DNA of 47,358 nucleotides from Bacteroidales bacterium UBA3543 (GTDB lineage: Bacteria; Bacteroidota; Bacteroidia; Bacteroidales; UBA932), in the NCBI GenBank assembly GCA_002376715.1, contig DFOK01000035.1, positions 1 to 47,358 on the forward strand. The letters are read 5' to 3'. The notes under the pieces are model-generated. The model saw only the letters and a program-made list of their open reading frames with translations. It had not been told where the DNA came from and made no database searches. The translations under genes and the position numbers were made by a program. Shown piece by piece: positions 40,720 to 47,358 of the stretch. Numbering within the stretch: position 1 is the stretch's first letter; each line of letters begins with the position of its first letter.

Positions 40720-42072
40720 CTATTGATATAAAGTTTTTATAAACCATATGTCGTGCAGGTCAAACGAGAGAGTAAAAAGGAAATATCTCTCCCTTATGAG
40801 ATTGTCTGCAACCGAACCCCTCTGGCCTATATCCACCCCAAAAGTCACTGCATTATAGTATCGGAATACCGGAAACGAAACTCCGAGGGTGATGCCTTGC
40901 CTTGTAATGGGAGAACCGTTTAGGGTAAAATAGTTCTGCTCATAGTAGGCTCCTGCCCTGTAGGTGAGCGTTTTGAGATAGTATCTGATATCGTATCTGT
41001 TTGGGGTCACTTCAAATCCCAGCCTAAATGTCTGTGCCGTCGTAGGTTTGATGTCCACCCCCGGGGTCTTCTCGAGAAAATAATTTGTCCAATTGGAACG
41101 CGTGTAATCGAATCCCACCATCCATTTTTCCGTATTGCGTATGGTAAATCCCACTCCAAGCTCGGAGGGTATCGACATTGTTTCAAGAGGAGTGTTGCGG
41201 TGGAAAACCGTATCCTTGCCGCTTGCCGATACTCCGTAGGCGTAGCGTATGTTCTCTCCTCTGAATGTAGTGGCCAAATCGTATGTAACTCCGATAGTAG
41301 CCGATGTGTTGCCGACCAGCGGTTGCCTGTACTGAAGTCCGAACTTTCCCGATATTGCACGTGAAACGAAGGTCCAACCTGAATTGATCGATCGGAATGA
41401 TGTGTTGGTGGTGAACGTAGCGCTGCTGTAGCGATTTATCGTACCGAAATAAAATTGCAGATCCGCACCCACGCTGAGCCTGTCCCAGAAGGTGGCTCCC
41501 GCTCCTATGAATGTCCGGTAAATACTGCCCTGCCCAATTTTAGAGTACTTTATATCTCCGGCTTCGGCAACCATCTCATCATTGCTCTCGGTCGTAACAA
41601 ACTTATATCCGACATTGCTGTAAGGCACGATACCCACTTTGAAAGCCGAACTTTTCCAGATCGGGAACGATGCTATGATGTGGTGCATATTGAAGGTATT
41701 ATTTACACTCTTCAGCAGATCGGAACCTGTTCCTCCAATAGCAGTAGCCGGATTTGCGGTATAATAGATATTTCCCTGTTCTATGCCGAAATCGAGCATA
41801 AACGATTGAGCCTGGCGCTCTGTAACGGCTGCCGGATTGATATAATTAATGTAGCGAAAATTGCGGTCCCCGATACCGATACCCCCCATCGAAAGATTAT
41901 ATGATGTACCCGGTCTTACAAGGGAACCTACACCAAACATTGAATATGGAGTAAAACTGCCGTCGGCAGCTATCGTCTGCGCCGAAGAAGGGAGGGCAAT
42001 AAAAAGCACAAATAACGCAGGCAGCGTTGCCGCGATTCTTCTGAATTTTCGTATGGTACTATTGTTCAGCAT
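40720..42072 (-). CDS. Outer-membrane beta-barrel protein (FadL/OmpP1-like)
   Basis: A 450-aa protein with a signal peptide (about 1-32, SSAQ). The mature N-terminus GSFTPYSMFGVGSLVRPGTS and YNLSMGGIGIGDRNFRYINY then NPAAVTERQAQSFMLDFG resemble a Bacteroidetes family related to FadL transporters, with an N-terminal plug and many amphipathic strands after it. The C-terminus is FIKTLYQ, without the final Phe seen in the other barrel. The ligand is unknown. The ATG overlaps the coaX stop by 14 bp, and the TPR gene follows 49 bp later. Confidence 0.8.
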   Translation of the reverse strand: MLNNSTIRKFRRIAATLPALFVLFIALPSSAQTIAADGSFTPYSMFGVGSLVRPGTSYNLSMGGIGIGDRNFRYINYINPAAVTERQAQSFMLDFGIEQGNIYYTANPATAIGGTGSDLLKSVNNTFNMHHIIASFPIWKSSAFKVGIVPYSNVGYKFVTTESNDEMVAEAGDIKYSKIGQGSIYRTFIGAGATFWDRLSVGADLQFYFGTINRYSSATFTTNTSFRSINSGWTFVSRAISGKFGLQYRQPLVGNTSATIGVTYDLATTFRGENIRYAYGVSASGKDTVFHRNTPLETMSIPSELGVGFTIRNTEKWMVGFDYTRSNWTNYFLEKTPGVDIKPTTAQTFRLGFEVTPNRYDIRYYLKTLTYRAGAYYEQNYFTLNGSPITRQGITLGVSFPVFRYYNAVTFGVDIGQRGSVADNLIRERYFLFTLSFDLHDIWFIKTLYQ

Positions 42073-42865
42073 AAAACTGTGCTATCTGTGAGAGCCCCAT
42101 CAAAACAAGGTTGTAAACGACAAATATGGAACTTTTAAGCTTTTCAGCAAAATAAATCGCATCCCCTCCTGTAAAAATCACCGTTCGTTCAGGACTCTCT
42201 CTCTGATATCCTTCTATTTCAAACATTATGCCGAGAATATTACCCGCTGCCATCGCAGTATCCAAATCGGTACCATAAGGGCAAATTTTCTCATCCTTGT
42301 GAAACTCCATGAAATCCCTCGGATTGAGCAGTGGAATACGCTCCGCAAAATGACTCAGAGCCCGATATCTTGTATTCAAACCCAAAGAAATGGAGCCCCC
42401 TATATAATGTGCCGGAGAATTCTCTTTATGACAATTTATAAATTCCACCGTTGTGGCCGTACCGAAATCAAACACCATCAAATCATTCTCCGGAAAGAGG
42501 TTGTTGGCAGCCAAAATAGCCGCTATACGATCTGCTCCCATACCTTCAGGCATATTCGCAAGTACCTCGAACTGCGCGAGTCCCGTCTCCACCAGACGAT
42601 CGCACTCGGCCACATCGAGCACCACCAAACGGTCGCAAAACTCATTGCGCAACATAGCCTCCAGATCGGGATCGTCAGCACGAACATTACTTAAAACAGC
42701 CACCCAGGCCTTTTTGCCGGGATATTCGGATTCGCAAGTGTCGCGTACAAACTGCCGGATATCATCTCCCGCATAACGAAAAACTTTTCCTATTTTCTCA
42801 TCGTCGGCAAAGGCCGCTTTGCATGCCGTATTGCCGATATCTATAAGTAAATACATTCTATCCAT
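42059..42865 (-). CDS. coaX: Type III pantothenate kinase
   Basis: A 268-aa ASKHA-fold kinase for the first step of coenzyme A synthesis. N-terminal LLIDIGNTACKAAFA (6-20) is the phosphate loop. LMVFDFGTATTVEFINC and IGGSISLGLNTRYRALSHFA are the second phosphate and pantothenate-side motifs; the common GGxIxPG is GGSISLG here. The C-terminal VIFTGGDAIYFAEKL is the adenosine motif. A second ATG at 42856 (MYLLIDIGNT) is also possible. It leads the cluster for envelope proteins and has a -7 box (TACCTTTG) 19 bp upstream. Confidence 0.95.
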   Translation of the reverse strand: MDRMYLLIDIGNTACKAAFADDEKIGKVFRYAGDDIRQFVRDTCESEYPGKKAWVAVLSNVRADDPDLEAMLRNEFCDRLVVLDVAECDRLVETGLAQFEVLANMPEGMGADRIAAILAANNLFPENDLMVFDFGTATTVEFINCHKENSPAHYIGGSISLGLNTRYRALSHFAERIPLLNPRDFMEFHKDEKICPYGTDLDTAMAAGNILGIMFEIEGYQRESPERTVIFTGGDAIYFAEKLKSSIFVVYNLVLMGLSQIAQFYAEQ

Positions 42866-42883
42866 ATTGTTTATTCAGGGTTG

Positions 42884-42891
42884 CAAAGGTA
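42884..42891 (-). promoter_or_regulatory. -7 element (TACCTTTG) for coaX and the envelope cluster
   Basis: A full TAnnTTTG match on the minus strand in the 41-bp gap after mfd, 18 bp before the coaX ATG. No -33 element was found. Confidence 0.5.
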
Positions 42892-42906
42892 AGAAGTTTT
42901 TGGAAT

Positions 42907-45900
42907 CTAAATGAGTTTTGAGAGAAAGAGAATGGCTTGACGCACATCAGGAATACTTTTTACCCTGACATAAAGTTTCTCTTTTACCTCATTGACTCTA
43001 CAGCGATCACCAAGTGACTGTATGGCGGAAAGTATGGCCGGAAAGAGATCTCCTCTGTAATAGGAATGCATGCTGTTGGAGATGAAATAGGCCAGCATTA
43101 CTCCGTTTTTGAGAATTATTTTCTCGAAACCGAGATTCTGGGCCACCTTCTTGAGCTGCACTATGCGGATCAACTCTTCAAGTTGTTCGGGAATTGGACC
43201 GAAGCGATCCTCCATCTCCCTGCGCAGAGCCTCAATCTGCTTCTCATCGCTGATAGTGGTCAAATCCTTGTAGAGGCGGATTTTTTCCGAAGTCACCTGG
43301 ACGTACTCATCCGGAATATAGGCCTCCAGATCGGTTTCTATCTGGGTATCCACCATTGGAGCGGAACGTATCGTGTCCGGTAAAGTGACATCCTCTCCCC
43401 TACTCAATTTCTCTTCACGCAGCTCAGACATCGCCTCATTGAGAATCCGCATATAGGTATCGAATCCCATCTCGGCAATGAACCCGCTCTGTTCCGCACC
43501 CAACAGATTGCCCGCACCGCGGATATCCAGATCCTGCATCGCAATGTTGAATCCGCTGCCCAGATCCGAGAAAGCTTCGATCGCTCTGATTCGTCTGCGC
43601 GCATCATCCGTAATGGAAGCGATGGGAGGTATCAGGAGATAACAGTAAGCTTTTACATTGGAGCGGCCCACCCTGCCTCTGAGCTGATGGAGGTCGCTCA
43701 GACCAAAGCGTTGCGCCTGATTGATGATCATCGTATTGGCGTTGGGAATATCGATGCCGTTTTCGATTATGGTAGTGGCCAGAAGAATATCGTGCTCTCC
43801 CGCGATAAACTCCACTATTCTCTTCTCCAGCATCTCCGGTTCCATCTGTCCGTGTGCCACACATATCTTTGCCTCGGGAACCAGACGTTGCAATATGTCA
43901 TATACGGAGAGAATATCTTCGATCCTGTTGTGAACAAAAAATACCTGCCCTCCTCTCTCCAGCTCGGAGTTGATTATATCGGTTATCACCTCGTCATTAA
44001 AATTTATCACCTCGGTATAGACCGGCTTGCGGTTGGGTGGAGGTGTGTTGATTATGGAGAGATCCCTCGCCCCGAGAAGCGAAAATTGCAGGGTTCTGGG
44101 GATGGGAGTGGCAGTAAGGGTGAGAGTATCTATATTGCTCCTCATCTGACGTATTTTCTCTTTTGAGGAGACTCCAAATTTTTGCTCTTCATCGATGATG
44201 AGTAGTCCAAGATCCTTGAAGAGCACTTTTTTGTTGAGGATGCGGTGAGTACCGATAAGAATGTCCACTCTGCCTGACGCGAGGTCCTCCAATATACGCG
44301 ATATCTCTTTTGTATTGCGAAGACGACTTATATATTCTACCCTGCAGGGGAAATCCTTCAGACGGGAAGAAAATGTATGATAATGCTGCAGCGCAAGAAT
44401 GGTGGTAGGTACCAGAACCGCCACCTGCTTGCTGTCGCAAACAGCCTTGAATGCGGCTCTTATGGCCACTTCCGTCTTTCCGAATCCTACATCTCCACAC
44501 ACCAGGCGATCCATAGGCCGGTCGCTTTCCATATCTTCCTTTACTTTCTTTGAAGCAAGGGCCTGGTCGGGCGTATCCTCGTACATAAATGAGGATTCCA
44601 GTTCGTGCATGAGGTAATTGTCCGCTGAAAATGCAAAGCCTTTCGAATGATGTCTGGCGGAATAAAGTTTTATCAAATCATCTACAATATCCTTAACCTT
44701 GGATTTGGTTCTGGATTTGAGATTTTCCCACGCTTTGGTGCCGAGCTTGTAAATCTTCGGCGGTTCGCCATCCCTCGATTTATATTTGGAGATGCGGTGG
44801 ATGCCGTGAATTGAGACAAAGACCACATCGTTATCTTTATAGACCAATTTTATGGCCTCCTGTACCTTGCCATTGACATTTGTTTTCACAAGACCGCCGA
44901 ACCTGCCCACTCCGTAATCTATATGTACTACGTAATCCCCCATTCGAAATGCCATTATTTCATTGATGGTAAGTCGTTCGGATCTCTCAACCTGCCTTTT
45001 AACCTTAACCTTGTGATAACGTTCGAATATCTGATGGTCGGTATAGTAACAATTCTTTGAAATCCTGTCCACATAACCTTCATGAAGTGACAACGGAAGA
45101 AAATTAGGTCGTACCTTTTCTCCTGTGTCAACTAAAATCTGTCTGAGGCGGTCGGTTTGGGCCTCATTGGGACTTAAAATGGTCACGGTATATCCTTCAT
45201 CCATTTTGTTCCGGATATCCTGTGAAAGTATTTCAAAATTTTTATTGAATGTGGGCTGAGGTATGACATAATTTTCTCCGGTAGGATTTTCCCCTCTCAA
45301 ATCCCATAGAACAGTATTTTCGGGAAGAATTTCCCAAAACGGAACAAGCGAAGAATCATCTGTTTCTTTATGGATGTCCGGAAAAATATCTACGCTTTCC
45401 AGGCTCTCTCTCGAAAGCTGGGTATTGATATCGAATCTTCGAATGGATTCAACCTGATTACCGAAAAAATCTATCCTGACCGGCAAATTATCGGCAAATG
45501 AAAAAATGTCGATTATACCACCCCTCAATGCAAATTGCCCAGGCTCAACCGTAAAATCCACCTTTTCAAACCCACTTTCGTAGAGCATCTCCTTTATAAA
45601 TTCATGGGAAAGCCTCTCCCCTCTCTTTATTGAAAGTACGGTGCGTCTGATTTCGCTCTTTTTGAGTATCTGCAAATCCAATGCATCAGGATAGGTAATT
45701 ATTAAAACAGGTTTATGACGGGAATTATATCCCATGTCCATCAGTTGACCGGTTATGACAAAAGAACCGGCTTCTACTTTTTCACGCCAAAAAGCATCGG
45801 ATGCTCCCTCAAATGAATTCAGAGCAGATAACGTGGCTGTGCGCTGCACTTTGGCAGTAGCCTCTTTGAGTTCATTTTTATCTGTCGGTGAGGGATAATA

Positions 45901-46095
45901 ATAGACACATTCGTCCGAAAAGAAACTATAAAAGTCGTTGGTGAGAAAATAGGCATTTTTCTTGGTATCTGCCAGCACGACATGCACCGATGGAGCATCC
46001 ATCAGAGAAATTACCGATGTTATGTAAACTGCTTTCGCCGACGATGTGAAACAGTTGTCTACATAATTTCTGGATATATTTTCGGGAATATGCAC
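42907..46095 (-). CDS. mfd: Transcription-repair coupling factor
   Basis: A 1062-aa DNA translocase that removes stalled RNA polymerase and recruits UvrA. The N-terminal UvrB-like module (about 1-340, with EPGQFALRGGIIDIFSFADN) is followed by the RNA polymerase-interacting domain (YVVHIDYGVGRFGGLVKTNV). Then come the RecG-like motor domains with Walker A GDVGFGKTEVA (about 535), the DEEQKFGV box, TATPIPRTLQ and QLRGRVGRSNVKAYCYL, and a C-terminal TRCF domain. The start is GTG at 46095, one base after the stop of the C45 hydrolase gene. The length is slightly short of the common 1100-1150 aa, with the difference at the N-terminus. Confidence 0.97.
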   Translation of the reverse strand: MHIPENISRNYVDNCFTSSAKAVYITSVISLMDAPSVHVVLADTKKNAYFLTNDFYSFFSDECVYYYPSPTDKNELKEATAKVQRTATLSALNSFEGASDAFWREKVEAGSFVITGQLMDMGYNSRHKPVLIITYPDALDLQILKKSEIRRTVLSIKRGERLSHEFIKEMLYESGFEKVDFTVEPGQFALRGGIIDIFSFADNLPVRIDFFGNQVESIRRFDINTQLSRESLESVDIFPDIHKETDDSSLVPFWEILPENTVLWDLRGENPTGENYVIPQPTFNKNFEILSQDIRNKMDEGYTVTILSPNEAQTDRLRQILVDTGEKVRPNFLPLSLHEGYVDRISKNCYYTDHQIFERYHKVKVKRQVERSERLTINEIMAFRMGDYVVHIDYGVGRFGGLVKTNVNGKVQEAIKLVYKDNDVVFVSIHGIHRISKYKSRDGEPPKIYKLGTKAWENLKSRTKSKVKDIVDDLIKLYSARHHSKGFAFSADNYLMHELESSFMYEDTPDQALASKKVKEDMESDRPMDRLVCGDVGFGKTEVAIRAAFKAVCDSKQVAVLVPTTILALQHYHTFSSRLKDFPCRVEYISRLRNTKEISRILEDLASGRVDILIGTHRILNKKVLFKDLGLLIIDEEQKFGVSSKEKIRQMRSNIDTLTLTATPIPRTLQFSLLGARDLSIINTPPPNRKPVYTEVINFNDEVITDIINSELERGGQVFFVHNRIEDILSVYDILQRLVPEAKICVAHGQMEPEMLEKRIVEFIAGEHDILLATTIIENGIDIPNANTMIINQAQRFGLSDLHQLRGRVGRSNVKAYCYLLIPPIASITDDARRRIRAIEAFSDLGSGFNIAMQDLDIRGAGNLLGAEQSGFIAEMGFDTYMRILNEAMSELREEKLSRGEDVTLPDTIRSAPMVDTQIETDLEAYIPDEYVQVTSEKIRLYKDLTTISDEKQIEALRREMEDRFGPIPEQLEELIRIVQLKKVAQNLGFEKIILKNGVMLAYFISNSMHSYYRGDLFPAILSAIQSLGDRCRVNEVKEKLYVRVKSIPDVRQAILFLSKLI

Positions 46096-46096
46096 C

Positions 46097-47326
46097 TTAT
46101 TTTACAGCAGCGCCTATATCCATTTTTGAATAGAGCTCGGAGAGTTCTGAAATATCTACCGAACCCTTTTCATACCATTTATCTATTACAGGATTGAATG
46201 TCTCGAAAATAGCCTCCTCATAGAGAGCAAGACGTTGTATATATCCTGTTCCCTCTCTATTCCAGAGAAGATCGAAACGGAAATATTTACCCCCATTTCC
46301 TCTGGCAACGGGGAATACACCCGCTTTTCGAGCCATTGCGAGGTCACAAATCTCACAATTCTTGGGATTGAGACCTTCACTGTTTTCACCTCTGGCCACT
46401 ACCTGCGCAGGAAGATCTTTTCCACTCTTTACGAATAGGGGTACGGCAACGCTTGTGGGGGGATATCCCACTATACTCCACATAACCGTCAATTCCGGAT
46501 TCTCACCCGGAAGTACACCCTTTATCACACTCGAGGCCGAAGTGGATTTTCGAGGAATGAAATCCTGATCAATAAACCATCCGCTCGGAACTACCTCAGG
46601 ATTTTCAGCAAGATTTATATCGAGAAGAGAATGATAAAAATTGCGGGAAAGTAAATTAAAAATCCACTGAGGAGTCATAGGTTGGTTCTTTACGAAACGG
46701 TCGCGGAAGATATCACTAGCACTCACATAGCGTATATAGCCCATACCATCATTCAGTTTACCTGTAAAGGAATGATTGGTATATATAAGATAACCCTCGG
46801 GTGCAATGGCGGGATCATTAGCATCTACCTTTACCCAATCCCTGCAGCTCACTTCATAGTAAGCGGCCCCACCTTCGGCATCGATGACACCGAAATTTGC
46901 CTCCACTCCGGTAGGAAATTTCATTTTGGAAAGCATTTTTTCAAAATCTGCTAGAGTCCTGCAAGTAGCAAGCGCATTGTACATAACCACCCCTTCCTGA
47001 TCCTGTATCGGAGATTCCTCATCATTTAGATTATATGAAGCGGTATTCATAATGGAGAAACCCACTTCATTGGTACCTATCCAAGCCTCTTTGGTCTCTT
47101 TCGGACTATCCACAAGAGCTATGAAGGCATATTTGATGCTTCTGTCTTTGGATTTGTCAAAATATTCTATACGATTATCCAGAGTACCCGTATCACGATG
47201 TTTCCAGAGCAGTGGACGTCCGTCTGGTGTTGCCTTTCCTGTAATGATTGCCGAAGTACAGGCATTGGTCTCCTGTAATGGAATAAAAATTAATGCGGCT
47301 ATTATTGCAACAAATATTCTTTTCAT
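46097..47326 (-). CDS. C45-like Ntn hydrolase (acyltransferase/peptidase family)
   Basis: A 409-aa exported protein. A signal peptide (about 1-22, ending ETNA) runs straight into CTSAIITGKATPDGRPLLWK. Cys23 is the expected N-terminal nucleophile of the C45/C69-type Ntn hydrolases, so signal cleavage may itself create the active enzyme. Later blocks are AWIGTNEVGFSIMNTASYNL and ANFGVIDAEGGAAYYEVSCR. Members include penicillin acyltransferase-like, ceramidase-like and dipeptidase-like enzymes, and the substrate is unknown. It is read just ahead of mfd (one-base gap). The region before its ATG (47327-47358) is A/T-rich and reaches the window end. Confidence 0.85.
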   Translation of the reverse strand: MKRIFVAIIAALIFIPLQETNACTSAIITGKATPDGRPLLWKHRDTGTLDNRIEYFDKSKDRSIKYAFIALVDSPKETKEAWIGTNEVGFSIMNTASYNLNDEESPIQDQEGVVMYNALATCRTLADFEKMLSKMKFPTGVEANFGVIDAEGGAAYYEVSCRDWVKVDANDPAIAPEGYLIYTNHSFTGKLNDGMGYIRYVSASDIFRDRFVKNQPMTPQWIFNLLSRNFYHSLLDINLAENPEVVPSGWFIDQDFIPRKSTSASSVIKGVLPGENPELTVMWSIVGYPPTSVAVPLFVKSGKDLPAQVVARGENSEGLNPKNCEICDLAMARKAGVFPVARGNGGKYFRFDLLWNREGTGYIQRLALYEEAIFETFNPVIDKWYEKGSVDISELSELYSKMDIGAAVK

Positions 47327-47358
47327 TTTTCTTCCGATATTATTTTAAAATTATATTT

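Overview
The window is a compact piece of a Bacteroidetes chromosome, most likely order Bacteroidales. The signs are lipoprotein signals of the Bacteroidetes type, several promoters of the form TTTG-N19/20-TAnnTTTG, an almost general lack of Shine-Dalgarno sequences (one clear exception at 6687-6693), an S46 dipeptidyl peptidase, a GTPase-defective EF-G paralog, and a coaX / outer-membrane barrel / TPR / lptC / ppiD cluster. The family cannot be fixed from the sequence alone. I see no rRNA, tRNA, CRISPR array, insertion sequence or prophage gene. Coding density is very high: no gene-free stretch reaches 300 bp. The largest are 11586-11763 and 36371-36527, and both are described.

Layout. 12-2906 (+): an OmpA-like/TPR lipoprotein and a serine hydrolase lipoprotein. 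2941-6680 (-): an overlapping operon of an exonuclease/endonuclease/phosphatase protein, thyA, folA and a sodium-coupled NSS transporter. 6759-10981 (+): ychF, a two-domain SGNH lipoprotein and aspS. 11046-13084: a GNAT acetyltransferase (-), mrp (+) and a YqeY-like protein (-). 13111-15252 (-): a DPP7-type peptidase. 15314-20635 (+): a glycerate kinase-RNase HII fusion, an EF-G2-like factor, a LolD-like ATPase and a TrmN6-like methyltransferase. 20632-24046 (-): a split transketolase followed by an ECF sigma factor, a one-TM putative anti-sigma protein and a Spy-like periplasmic protein. 24110-25897 (+): lepA. 25906-29791 (-): a MacB/FtsX-like permease and mutS. 29865-31863 (+): a second serine hydrolase lipoprotein and rsmA/ksgA. 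31964-36370 (-): a 1096-aa coiled-coil lipoprotein followed by an outer-membrane barrel. 36528-42865 (-): coaX, an outer-membrane barrel, a TPR protein, lptC and ppiD. 42907-47326 (-): a C45-like hydrolase and mfd.

Most genes are housekeeping: translation (aspS, lepA, EF-G2, ychF, rsmA), DNA repair and replication (mutS, mfd, RNase HII), nucleotides and cofactors (thyA, folA, coaX), and envelope assembly (lptC, ppiD, barrels). The least explained parts are the glycerate kinase-RNase HII fusion, the large coiled-coil lipoprotein plus barrel pair behind a near-consensus promoter (possibly a surface-layer-like system), the ECF/one-TM/Spy-like module, and a SGNH protein whose first domain has lost its catalytic residues. 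Domain and family calls come from reading the sequences, without database searches.
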